Of a DNA stretch of 64,000 bases, positions 42,574 through 51,371 are shown piece by piece. Origin of the DNA: Paludibacteraceae bacterium (GTDB lineage Bacteria; Bacteroidota; Bacteroidia; Bacteroidales; Paludibacteraceae). The DNA lies in NCBI GenBank assembly GCA_024399955.1, contig JAKSNH010000001.1:1-64000 (forward strand), read 5' to 3'. A program made the position numbers and the translations under genes. The notes beneath the pieces were generated by a model. That model made no database searches. It was not told the origin of the DNA and was given only the letters and a program-made list of their open reading frames with translations. Each line of letters starts with the position of its first letter. Within the stretch, counting starts at the first letter, position 1.

Positions 42574-42653
42574 ATTAGGGCATTCCCTCTTGGAGGTCGG
42601 GCTATGCAGGGGTGCCGTACTGCGTACACTGAGAGTCCCTTCCTATCCCTAAT
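42574..42653 (+). ncRNA. Candidate structured RNA between element and restriction island
   Basis: A perfect 7-bp outer stem ATTAGGG (42574-42580) and CCCTAAT (42647-42653) encloses a GC-rich, non-coding 66 bases that contain GTAC-TGC-GTAC. The motif GGGGTGC ... CTGAGAG superficially recalls the thi-box core, but the expected 3' half is absent. An intrinsic terminator follows 18 bases later. It could be a small RNA or leader. Confidence 0.4.
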
Positions 42654-42670
42654 GCGGTTTTAACATTGAG

Positions 42671-42705
42671 CAACTTTTTCACTATGTGAAGAGGTTGTTT
42701 TTTTT
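42671..42705 (+). terminator. Rho-independent terminator
   Basis: CAACTTTTTCAC (42671-42682) pairs with GTGAAGAGGTTG (42686-42697), with one wobble and one mismatch, and eight T follow. It closes the packaging operon. Confidence 0.8.
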
Positions 42706-42808
42706 GTATTCAGTGAGGACAAAATTACCTTAAAAAGAGAGCGGAAATTATTAAAAATTGGTGTTACGATGAAAAAATAGAAAATTCTGACGGAAAATCT
42801 AACTTAAA

Positions 42809-42840
42809 TTTGTCATTACCAATTATTTTTAGTAACTTTG
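42809..42840 (+). promoter_or_regulatory. Canonical promoter of the WYL regulator gene
   Basis: TTTG at 42809-42812 and TAACTTTG at 42833-42840, 20 bases apart. The TGTGCA-N7-TGCACA palindrome of the other promoters in this island is absent here, so this gene is likely expressed independently. Confidence 0.78.
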
Positions 42841-42867
42841 CGCGGGATTTTATAAATTGCGTGTAGT

Positions 42868-43905
42868 ATGCCATTAGATAAAAACAAAACACGTCGTTTT
42901 CAAGTGTTAGACCGCTGCTTTGCGGATCAGCACCGAATGTATTTTGTAGAAGACTTGCAAGAGGCGTGTCGCAAAGCATTGGCAAGTGCTGGTATGGAGC
43001 ATCCTGATGTATCAAGACGCACTATCCTTAACGATATTGTCGAAATGGAAACTAATAGTGAGTTCAATGTTGAATTACTAACACCAGAACAATCGCGCTA
43101 TGGAAAACGGCGATTCTATCGCTATTCCAATCCCACTTTTTCTATTTGGAAAATTGATTTAAATGAGGAACAATTATCACAATTGAAATCTATACTTTTG
43201 ATGCTCCGACAATTTGACAATTTTCCGCAATACGAATCAATTGAAGACATTATTCGCCAACTGGAAAAGAAATACAAATTTTCGCTAGGTGATTCCGAAG
43301 GCATTATGTCTTTTGAGGCGAACGACAATATGGAAGCGATGCAATATATTGGTCGTCTCTTTTCTGCTATTGTCAATAAAGAAGTGTTACGCATCACATA
43401 CCAGCCTTTTGGCAAACATGAGCGCACGCAGATAACTCATCCCTATTATCTTAAACAATACAACCGGCGTTGGTTTTTATTTGGATTAACACAAGATGGA
43501 AAGCACGAAAGCATTACAAACTTTGCTCTTGACCGAATTCTATCTATTGAGACAACCAACGAGTCCTACCGTGAATCGGAACAAGATTGGACAGAGTTCT
43601 TTTATGATTTGATGGGAGTAACACAGAGTAAGGATGAACCAGAGAAAATAGAATTAGAATTCTCGTATGATCGTATGCCATATGTGCAATCAAAACCAAT
43701 CCATCCGTCACAACGAATACTTGACAAGGCGGGCGGTCGAGTTCAAATAGAGGTTAAGCCGACTAAAGAACTCTATCAACGTTTGCTATCCTTTGGTTCA
43801 GATGTTGAGGTCATTTCTCCAAAGCATGTAAGACAACAAATGCAAGAAGAAATCCTAAAAATGCAACGAAAATATTCTTCTGTGCAGAAAGATTGCACAA
43901 CATAG
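42868..43905 (+). CDS. WYL-domain transcriptional regulator
   Basis: A 345-residue regulator with an N-terminal winged-helix region (residues 1-90, with SRRTILNDIVEME as the recognition segment) and a WYL domain. The latter spans about 150-250: VLRITYQPFGKHERTQITHP, then YYLKQYNRRWFLFGLTQDG and FALDRILSIE. A C-terminal WCX-like region ends at QMQEEILKMQRKY. WYL regulators such as BrxR and CapW control phage defence loci and sense nucleic acid or other ligands. Its last bases contain the first copy of the palindrome shared by the island's promoters, making it the prime candidate to bind them. Confidence 0.88.
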   Translation: MPLDKNKTRRFQVLDRCFADQHRMYFVEDLQEACRKALASAGMEHPDVSRRTILNDIVEMETNSEFNVELLTPEQSRYGKRRFYRYSNPTFSIWKIDLNEEQLSQLKSILLMLRQFDNFPQYESIEDIIRQLEKKYKFSLGDSEGIMSFEANDNMEAMQYIGRLFSAIVNKEVLRITYQPFGKHERTQITHPYYLKQYNRRWFLFGLTQDGKHESITNFALDRILSIETTNESYRESEQDWTEFFYDLMGVTQSKDEPEKIELEFSYDRMPYVQSKPIHPSQRILDKAGGRVQIEVKPTKELYQRLLSFGSDVEVISPKHVRQQMQEEILKMQRKYSSVQKDCTT

Positions 43906-43916
43906 CTATACTTTTG
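43881..43916 (+). promoter_or_regulatory. Palindromic operator and -7 box, copy 1
   Basis: TGTGCA (43881-43886), 7 bases, TGCACA (43894-43899), 9 bases, then TACTTTTG (43909-43916). The palindrome is perfect and lies where the -33 box would be; no TTTG is found there. It overlaps the end of the WYL gene and would drive the methylase-kinase/receiver pair. Confidence 0.78.
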
Positions 43917-43977
43917 CAGTCGGAAACAGAAAGCTACTTATCGAAATTAATTTGTTTAACCACTAATTTGTTCGCTT

Positions 43978-46545
43978 ATGATAGATCAGAAAGAGATAAT
44001 GAAGCAAGAACAACGTGAATCTATTTATTCGGGAATTACCCTTACATTCTTTAACGCCTCCCGTGGGCATGGAATGCACGTGTATAATTTTGATTCCCCT
44101 ATTCAGCGTTTGGGAGAGTTTGCTGCATTTCTTTTCTTGATCAAGAACTGTAATGTCAAAAAGGTTGGTAATGTACCTGATGACAAGCATGTAATTGCCT
44201 TACAAATGGGTCCTTCTCTTGAAGCGGGCGAAGTTGAAATGTGGATAAAACGAGGTATTGCAAATATTGCACTCGTTTGTTCTACACGTTCTGACAACGC
44301 TGAATTTGATAAGATGCTCAATGCCTACATTGCGGAGATGCGCAAGCATGAGCAGATTGATATAATAAAGGCTTTCGACTTGATTAGAGAGGCAAAACTT
44401 GCAGATAATGAGTATCTAACTCTCCTTGAATATGCAGAAAACTACATGTTCTCTAATTCCCAACGAGGTATTGCTGAGTTTACCAACCCGAAATCATTGG
44501 CGCTTTTGGTTGCTAAGGTGTTAGACATCAAAGATGGCGCAGTCTTTGACCCATTCATGGGATTGGGCTCTTTCGCAACAACTCTACCATCATGTTGTGA
44601 GTTTGTTGGTTGGGATGTAAATACAGAAATTGTTAAGTATAGCACAATTAAATTAGCATTAGCAACTATACGCTCACATTGTGAGAGCAGAGATTCCGTT
44701 CATACTATCGATGCAAGGAAGTACGATGCGATTGTGTCGTTTCCACCAATGATGGTTAAAAGTGTTGATGTGGACTTAACGGAGTTTTGTCTTAAACTGT
44801 TTGAGACTCACACAACAGAGAATGGCAAGGCGGTAGTAGTTATTCCAACTTCATTTTGTTCTTCTTTAAAGTTTAAGCAGATCAGGAAAGAATTAACTGA
44901 GAAGAACTACATAGACAAGATTATAGGCATTCCCGGTAGGTATTTGTATACCGCAGGAGCCTCAATTACTATCATCTCCTTGGTTAAGAATCGTCCAGAC
45001 GATGCTGATATAGAGGTGTTTAATTTTGGAGAGCATATGACTGAAGTAGATAAGCACCGTTTTGAAATCAATTTAAGTAACTTTGATGCTTTCTTGGATT
45101 ACAATATGGATGATTTGGGTATCCGCTGGATTAAAAAAGGTGATATTGTAGCTGATGATTATGATTGGCACCCTCTCATCTATTCTTGCCCAATTAGTGC
45201 ACCAATTTCAAGAGGGGCGCATCGTGTTGCACTTATGGATTATCTTGAGCCATATAGACCAGAAATCGCTTCTGGAGAGATAGATTCTTTATTATCAGTA
45301 GAGTCATTAAATTCGCCCTTTGATGATATGAAAAATGCCATACGGCACCAAACAGCAAAAACCGAACACTTCTTTCGCATCACTGAACCTGTTTTAGCTG
45401 TTGGCTATAAAACTACATGCTTGTTGTATCCCATTGAAGCAACAAAAGAAAAACCGGTCTTTGTCTCAAACAAGGAAATACTATATCGTTGTGGGGAAGC
45501 GTTATTACAAAAATATGTTGCCTACGCGTTCTCTCAAACTCTAATGGAACAAAAATCGTTTGAGTATACCATTTTTGTTAATCAGAGTGTTGATTTATTT
45601 CTTCACCATCAAACCATCGGTTTGTTCCCAGTAATCGAGCAGAAAGTAGTTATTGAAGATGCAGAAAAGGAATATCTTCAGCAAAAAGTGAGAGATACTC
45701 GTATATCAAATTATGTGGAGAAAATAAAAGAGGAGTATGTCCAAGAAGTACGTTCTCGCAAGCACAATATGCGGCCTTATTTACGTGAATTGAAGGCAAG
45801 TACCGATTTGGCAAAACTAATGATCAAAAATGCCACTTCGCTTGAACAACTTAGGAAAGAGTTCATTCCTCTTTTGGATAAATTAGAATTAAATCGGAAA
45901 GCCTTATCCGAGATTATCGACCACCTCAGTCAAGTGGATAAATATGGAGAGCCCGAAGTTTTAGATATTAAAGATACATTAGAGGAACGCTTTAACTATT
46001 ATGCTAAACATTCTCTTGCTAATTTTAGATTAAGTATCACAGAAGAAGAAATGCAGTCTCCCAATGTGGAGGATCCTGTAAATAGCAAAACATGGGGGAG
46101 ATATGTTTTGATGGCTTCATATGACTTCAAACGTATGATTGATTGTGTCATCGATAATGCGCGTGTACACGGTTTTGAGGGGAACGATGAAGGACACAAT
46201 ATCAGCATTGATGTTGAAACGGATGGTAATGATGAATTAGTCATTCGCATTACTAACGATGGACTTCCTTTCCCACAAGGTTTTGATATCAATCGATATG
46301 GATTGTTGGGAGAAACTGCGGGTAAACACGCTGGGACTGGAGATGGGGGACATCAAGTTGTTAGCATTGCTAAGCATTATGGCGGTTATGTGTCTATCGA
46401 AAGTACAAAAACCAACGAGCCCAATCCGCGTGTATCTATCATCATCCACTTACCCATTTTTGACAAAGATGCTTGGGATGAGATTGACGATAATCGGCAA
46501 AAGTTTTTAGATGAACATCCAGAATTATTTGAGGAGGGAAAATAA
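43978..46545 (+). CDS. Degenerate N6-methylase fused to a histidine-kinase core
   Basis: An 855-residue fusion. The N-terminal half is a type I HsdM-like N6-adenine methylase fold: VFDPFMGLGSFATTL (191-205) keeps the SAM-binding motif, but the catalytic NPPF/Y is replaced by SFPP (254-257), so methylation is unlikely. The second half has coiled helices with an H-box-like KHNMRPYL (His596). A full HATPase core follows: N-box DNARVHGF (726-733), G1 DGLP (761) and G2 GTGDGG (786-791). It could read DNA or SAM state and phosphorylate the receiver protein whose gene starts on its last base. I know of no characterised protein with this architecture. Confidence 0.82.
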   Translation: MIDQKEIMKQEQRESIYSGITLTFFNASRGHGMHVYNFDSPIQRLGEFAAFLFLIKNCNVKKVGNVPDDKHVIALQMGPSLEAGEVEMWIKRGIANIALVCSTRSDNAEFDKMLNAYIAEMRKHEQIDIIKAFDLIREAKLADNEYLTLLEYAENYMFSNSQRGIAEFTNPKSLALLVAKVLDIKDGAVFDPFMGLGSFATTLPSCCEFVGWDVNTEIVKYSTIKLALATIRSHCESRDSVHTIDARKYDAIVSFPPMMVKSVDVDLTEFCLKLFETHTTENGKAVVVIPTSFCSSLKFKQIRKELTEKNYIDKIIGIPGRYLYTAGASITIISLVKNRPDDADIEVFNFGEHMTEVDKHRFEINLSNFDAFLDYNMDDLGIRWIKKGDIVADDYDWHPLIYSCPISAPISRGAHRVALMDYLEPYRPEIASGEIDSLLSVESLNSPFDDMKNAIRHQTAKTEHFFRITEPVLAVGYKTTCLLYPIEATKEKPVFVSNKEILYRCGEALLQKYVAYAFSQTLMEQKSFEYTIFVNQSVDLFLHHQTIGLFPVIEQKVVIEDAEKEYLQQKVRDTRISNYVEKIKEEYVQEVRSRKHNMRPYLRELKASTDLAKLMIKNATSLEQLRKEFIPLLDKLELNRKALSEIIDHLSQVDKYGEPEVLDIKDTLEERFNYYAKHSLANFRLSITEEEMQSPNVEDPVNSKTWGRYVLMASYDFKRMIDCVIDNARVHGFEGNDEGHNISIDVETDGNDELVIRITNDGLPFPQGFDINRYGLLGETAGKHAGTGDGGHQVVSIAKHYGGYVSIESTKTNEPNPRVSIIIHLPIFDKDAWDEIDDNRQKFLDEHPELFEEGK

Positions 46546-47495
46546 TGTACAATGTTTTATGGCTTGATGATGAATACGAAAAGTTTGAGGCATTTGAGGC
46601 GCTTGCAGAATACCAAGGACTCAAACTTAATCCGTTTGGTCTACGCCAAGATGGAATTAATGAGTTGCATTTGCATCCAACATTTTACGATGCTATATTG
46701 TTAGATGCCAAAATGCCGGAGAAATCCGCGAATGAGGTGAAAAGCATTAAGGGCGTGAAGGATGTAATCAACCTAGCCCACGAATTGCATATACCTATTT
46801 ATATTTCAACTGGTCAACCTGATTTACAGAAGGATAGTACGTTTAAGGATAGCTTTGATAATGTATTTGTAAAAGGGGACGCTACCGATATGTTTGGCGG
46901 CGACACAGAACTATTTGCAAAAATGTTGAGTGATTTGGAGCAAACAGAAAAATCTGTTCTTCTGCGTCAGTATGCGGATGTGGTAACCGCCCTTCAAGGA
47001 TTGGGAAAAGAAAAAGAAGGATTAGACATATTACTGCCTATCTGGGGTGCGCTTCAATACCCTGACAATCATAAGGATTTCGTTGCGAAGAAACAATATA
47101 ATCAATTGCGCATACTGATTGAGCATATCTTTAGAGCATTTAATGCCAAAGGGATCCTACCAGATGCCTTTATACCGGACGGAAGGGTTAACATAGCCAA
47201 TAGTTTCTATGCATTAAATGGGCAAAAACCGCAACATATATGCTGGACTCATGAAGTGGCTATTATTCCTCGTCATATCGCTGGAGCTATGGGGGCTATT
47301 CTATTCCAAAGTAATACTTATTCACATTCAACGGTGGTGTCCGATGGGCAAGTCTCCAAAGATTATCTTTTGTTTGGTAACGCCTTGTTAATGTGCAACG
47401 CCATCATTTGGGCGAACGAGTATGTTCAATCTCATCCAGATGTGGAAGCGAATAAAATTGAGTGGAAAATGATAGAAGAAAAAACCGAAGAATAA
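46545..47495 (+). CDS. Receiver-domain partner with a helical output domain
   Basis: A 316-residue protein with a receiver domain at residues 1-118: acidic pocket WLDDE (Asp8, Asp9), phosphoacceptor Asp54 in AILLDAKMPEK, Thr89 in YISTGQ and Lys110 in VFVKGD. All key residues are present. The C-terminal 190 residues have no DNA-binding domain I can identify. They are helical and contain LRILIEHIF, an R-x4-H arrangement (Arg189, His194) like that of HEPN or DUF4145-type domains. The start shares a base with the kinase stop, so the pair are coupled partners. Confidence 0.8.
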   Translation: MYNVLWLDDEYEKFEAFEALAEYQGLKLNPFGLRQDGINELHLHPTFYDAILLDAKMPEKSANEVKSIKGVKDVINLAHELHIPIYISTGQPDLQKDSTFKDSFDNVFVKGDATDMFGGDTELFAKMLSDLEQTEKSVLLRQYADVVTALQGLGKEKEGLDILLPIWGALQYPDNHKDFVAKKQYNQLRILIEHIFRAFNAKGILPDAFIPDGRVNIANSFYALNGQKPQHICWTHEVAIIPRHIAGAMGAILFQSNTYSHSTVVSDGQVSKDYLLFGNALLMCNAIIWANEYVQSHPDVEANKIEWKMIEEKTEE

Positions 47496-47503
47496 TTAAC
47501 CTT

Positions 47504-47539
47504 CGTGCAAAAAGATTGCACAGAAAAGCAGTAATTTTG
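47504..47539 (+). promoter_or_regulatory. Palindromic operator and -7 box, copy 2
   Basis: CGTGCA (47504-47509), 7 bases, TGCACA (47517-47522), 9 bases, TAATTTTG (47532-47539). One half-site mismatch. It drives hsdM-hsdS-hsdR. Confidence 0.78.
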
Positions 47540-47577
47540 CACTCTAAACAAATAACGACTAATTTTAGGCTAACCAT

Positions 47578-50202
47578 ATGAACAAGCAACAACTTGCAAA
47601 CCGAATTTGGGCATCCGCTAATAGAATGCGATCAAAGATTGATGCCAACGAGTACAAAGACTATATTTTGGGGCTTATTTTCTATAAGTTCCTATCTGAT
47701 TCCGAGGTTAAGTGCCTGAATAAATTAGGCGTCAGCAAGGAAGAGTTACCTGAGGTTGTAGAGGACAACGATAATCCTGATATGGTGACCCTCATGAAAG
47801 AATGCCAAGAGCGTGTTGGGTATTTCATAGAATATAAGAACCTATTTAGTACATGGCTGGAAGATGGCAGTTTTAGCGTACAAGTGCTCAGTGGTGCTCT
47901 TAGTAGTTTTGATCGTTTGATGAATCCTAACTATGCAACAGTGTATTCGGGTATTTTCAAGACTCTCCGTGAGGGATTAAGCAAATTAGGAGAGAACCCA
48001 GTGGCGCAGACAAAAGCGTTGAAAGACCTAATCAAACTAATCAAAGACATCCCGACGGATGGTAGTCAGGATTACGATGTATTGGGCTATGTATATGAAT
48101 TTCTTATTAGCAACTTTGCCGCCAGTGCCGGCAAGAAAGCTGGAGAGTTCTACACGCCGCATGAGGTTGCAATGGTAATGTCAGAAATTGTAGCAGAGCA
48201 CCATAAGGACAAAAAAAGTTTGGAGATATACGACCCTACATCAGGTTCGGGCTCACTTCTAATCACCATTGGCAAGGCTGTGAGCAAACATATACAAGGT
48301 AACAACAAAGTGAAATATTATGCGCAAGAGTTGAAAGAGAATACCTACAACTTGACTCGCATGAACCTTGTGATGCGAGGTATCATCCCTCAGAATATTG
48401 TTACCCGTTGTGCTGACACTTTGGAAGAAGATTGGCCATTGCATGAAGCAGGGTCGGACTTTAATAAGCCGTTGGCAGTAGATGCCGTAGTGAGCAATCC
48501 CCCTTATTCACAACATTGGGATCCAAGAGATAAGGAACTGGATGCACGTTTTGTCAACTATGGTCTGGCTCCTAAAACCAAAGCTGATTATGCGTTTTTA
48601 TTGCACGAGTTACACCATTTGAAATCGGATGGTATTCTTACTATTGTAATGCCTCACGGTGTGCTTTTTCGTGGCAAAACGCCAAAGATTTATGATAAGG
48701 ACGGCAACCCATTACCAATGGAATTACGCGAAGAAGGGCAAGCCGAAGGGCAAATCCGTGCAAATTTGGTTGAGAAGAATAATATTGATGCTATCATCGG
48801 TCTTCCTGCCAACATCTTCTTTGGTACTCAAATTCCGACTCTTATAATGGTGTTGAAGAAGAATCGTGGTAATGAAGGTATTCTCTTCATTGATGCAAGT
48901 AAGGGATTTGAAAAGCAAGGTAAGCAGAACAAACTCCGTGCCTGCGATGTGAAGAAAATAGCTGACACTTATCGTGAACGCAAGGAAATACCAAGTTTCT
49001 CATGTGTAGTAACTCGTGAAGAGATTCGTCGTAATGAGTACAATCTGAATATTCCCCGTTATGTAGATTCGAGCGAAGCACCAATGAAATATGACATTTA
49101 CAGTACTATGTTCGGTAATATCCCATTGAGTGAGATAGCCGATTTCAAAGATTATTGGGATGCCTTCCCCGAACTACAAAGCCAACTCTTTGCCAAGGCA
49201 TCTGATCGCCCATACGCTACGATGCGTGCGGACAATATTAAAGAGACGATTGAGGCAAATAAAGGGGTGCAGAATTTTCGGCAACAATATGCTGAAGCAT
49301 TCGGTACGCTGAAGGACATGCTCAAACAACGCTTGATTGACCATGTGGAGGACATTAAAGAAGTGGAAGAAAGTGATTTAATTGCAGATAACCTTTTCCA
49401 TCGTGTAGAGAATTTGCCGTTGGTGGATAAGTACAAAGTGTATCAAATTTTAGCAGACCATTGGTCCGATATCATGGGAGATGTGGAAATTATTCAAACA
49501 GAAGGTTACAAGGCGTGCTGTATAGTAGAGTCTAAGACTAAGATGGTAAAAGATAAAGACGGGAATGAAAGAGAAGTTCCAGATGGTTTAAAGGGTCGAG
49601 TTATCCCATTTGAGTTGGTACAGAATGTCCGTTTCCAAACCGAATTAGCCGAGATTGCCACTAAACAAGCACGCTTAAACGCTATTGATGGCGAAATAGA
49701 AACAGCCAAAGATGCTTTATTAAGTATGGAAGATACTGACAAGTACTTCGATGCTGAGAAAGATAATGCTTTCATAAAGAAAGAGATTACGGCAGATGCC
49801 AAGCCCAGAACCGATGTGGAGGATGAGATAAAGGAACAACTGCAAGTGCTAGTGAAATTATGGGAAGAGCAAACCAACATCAAAAAACAGATGAAGAAAG
49901 CACAAGAGACCTTAGAGTTAAGGACGATAGTTGCGATAGAAGCGTTAAATATGAAAGATATTATCCATTTTCTGATACTCAAATGGATAATGCCTATTGT
50001 TGATGCCATTGATGCTATTCCAATGCAAATTGTCAATGATCTTTGTCAATCTATTGGCGCATTGAAAGATAAATATGCCGTTACATACAACGACATTGAA
50101 AAAAGCATCAAAGAGTCGGAACAAAATCTCGCTATGCTAATTAACCAATTAACAGGAGATGAATTTGCCATTCAAGGATTAAACAACCTTATCAAGAATT
50201 AA
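47578..50202 (+). CDS. hsdM: Type I restriction-modification DNA methyltransferase (M subunit)
   Basis: An 874-residue HsdM that, with HsdS, methylates adenine in a bipartite DNA site to protect the host. The N-terminal helical domain (residues 1-160) is followed by AGEFYTPHEVA, SAM-binding DPTSGSGSLL (219-228) and an intact catalytic NPPY (307-310). It is longer than the classic 500-520-residue HsdM owing to a C-terminal extension of about 330 residues with long helices (VIPFELVQNVRFQTELAEIA onward), common in Bacteroidota type I systems. It is followed after one base by hsdS. Intact and probably active, unlike the island's kinase-linked copy. Confidence 0.95.
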   Translation: MNKQQLANRIWASANRMRSKIDANEYKDYILGLIFYKFLSDSEVKCLNKLGVSKEELPEVVEDNDNPDMVTLMKECQERVGYFIEYKNLFSTWLEDGSFSVQVLSGALSSFDRLMNPNYATVYSGIFKTLREGLSKLGENPVAQTKALKDLIKLIKDIPTDGSQDYDVLGYVYEFLISNFAASAGKKAGEFYTPHEVAMVMSEIVAEHHKDKKSLEIYDPTSGSGSLLITIGKAVSKHIQGNNKVKYYAQELKENTYNLTRMNLVMRGIIPQNIVTRCADTLEEDWPLHEAGSDFNKPLAVDAVVSNPPYSQHWDPRDKELDARFVNYGLAPKTKADYAFLLHELHHLKSDGILTIVMPHGVLFRGKTPKIYDKDGNPLPMELREEGQAEGQIRANLVEKNNIDAIIGLPANIFFGTQIPTLIMVLKKNRGNEGILFIDASKGFEKQGKQNKLRACDVKKIADTYRERKEIPSFSCVVTREEIRRNEYNLNIPRYVDSSEAPMKYDIYSTMFGNIPLSEIADFKDYWDAFPELQSQLFAKASDRPYATMRADNIKETIEANKGVQNFRQQYAEAFGTLKDMLKQRLIDHVEDIKEVEESDLIADNLFHRVENLPLVDKYKVYQILADHWSDIMGDVEIIQTEGYKACCIVESKTKMVKDKDGNEREVPDGLKGRVIPFELVQNVRFQTELAEIATKQARLNAIDGEIETAKDALLSMEDTDKYFDAEKDNAFIKKEITADAKPRTDVEDEIKEQLQVLVKLWEEQTNIKKQMKKAQETLELRTIVAIEALNMKDIIHFLILKWIMPIVDAIDAIPMQIVNDLCQSIGALKDKYAVTYNDIEKSIKESEQNLAMLINQLTGDEFAIQGLNNLIKN

Positions 50203-50203
50203 T

Positions 50204-51352
50204 ATGAAGCCCAAAATAAGAATAAAAGGATTTAGTGGCGATTGGACTGAAGATCTTCTTGGAAATCATGCAGATATTTATCAGCCGAAGACCATTCCTG
50301 AGGCCATATTCACAACAGAAGGATATGATGTTTATGGCGCAAATGGAATCATTGGCAAATATCATAAATATAATCATGAAACAGAACAAGCAATGATTGC
50401 GTGTAGAGGCAGTAGTTGTGGTGTTGTTAATTTTTCAAAACCTAGAAGTTGGATTAATGGGAACGCAATGATTATTAATGTTGACAAATATGATATTGAA
50501 AAACATTTTGTCAAATATCTTCTTGAACATGAAGATTTTTCATCAATAGTATCAGGATCTGGTCAACCCCAAATAGTTAGGGGACCTCTTCTGTCGTGGT
50601 TAATTAATTATCCTGCTGATATTGAACAAAAAGCGCTTGCAGAATTTTTTCAAAAGATAGACAAGTCAATAGAACTAACACAATGTAAACTGAGCTCTAT
50701 AAAACAGATAAGATCTGCTAGTTTGCAAGCTCTAATCCCCAAGGAGGGTGCTACTAAGCCATCGATTAGATTCAGTTCTTTTGAGAATGATTGGAAAATT
50801 TGTAAGTTAGATGAGATCCTAGTAGAGCGTCATGAAGCAAGTACAATCACTCCCGACTTGCCTCAATTATCATTCACTATTGCAGATGGAGTTATAAGAC
50901 CTGAAGATAGGAAATCTAACCAAAGAGATTTCTTAATTAAGGATAAGGACAACAAGCGTTATCTTATTACTCGTGTGGGAGATATCATTTATAATCCTGC
51001 AAATGTGGTATATGGCGCTATTCATCGCAATTCGTTAACAGACGGCGTTGTTTCACCTATTTATAGGATATTTACAACAAATCAAGATTCACGATTCATT
51101 GAATGTTTGGTAAGGAGACCTTCTTTCATTAGTCAAATGGCAATGAGAACAGAAGGAACAGTTACCAAGTTGAAGACATTGAAACCTGAAGCATTTCTTG
51201 AAATGTCTGTTTGTATTCCAACTGATTCGGAAGAGCAAAGATTGATAGGTGAATACTTTAGAAACCTTGACTTACAAATCACTCTCCAAACCCAGCGATT
51301 GGAGAAACTCAAGCAGATTAAAGTTGCTTGTTTAGATAATATGTTTGTATAA
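50204..51352 (+). CDS. hsdS: Type I restriction specificity subunit (S)
   Basis: A 382-residue HsdS with two target-recognition domains, each followed by a conserved helix. The first repeat ends with EQKALAEFFQKIDKSIELTQ and LSSIKQIRSASL (about residues 145-180), the second with EEQRLIGEYFRNLDLQITLQ and LEKLKQIKVACL at the C-terminus. Two different TRDs define a two-part recognition sequence that cannot be read from here. One copy only; no silent hsdS or invertible repeats are seen nearby, so there is no sign of phase shuffling. Confidence 0.93.
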   Translation: MKPKIRIKGFSGDWTEDLLGNHADIYQPKTIPEAIFTTEGYDVYGANGIIGKYHKYNHETEQAMIACRGSSCGVVNFSKPRSWINGNAMIINVDKYDIEKHFVKYLLEHEDFSSIVSGSGQPQIVRGPLLSWLINYPADIEQKALAEFFQKIDKSIELTQCKLSSIKQIRSASLQALIPKEGATKPSIRFSSFENDWKICKLDEILVERHEASTITPDLPQLSFTIADGVIRPEDRKSNQRDFLIKDKDNKRYLITRVGDIIYNPANVVYGAIHRNSLTDGVVSPIYRIFTTNQDSRFIECLVRRPSFISQMAMRTEGTVTKLKTLKPEAFLEMSVCIPTDSEEQRLIGEYFRNLDLQITLQTQRLEKLKQIKVACLDNMFV

Positions 51353-51371
51353 CCATAAATACTATAATACT

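Noticed and set aside
42600..42653. Possible TPP (thi-box) riboswitch because of GGGGTGC ... CTGAGAG
   Set aside because: The conserved 3' half (CCTGATC and GGATAATGCC-type) is missing and no thiamine gene follows; kept only as an unclassified structured RNA.
50204..51352. Phase-variable hsdS by inversion
   Set aside because: Only one hsdS is present, with no inverted copy or recombinase nearby.
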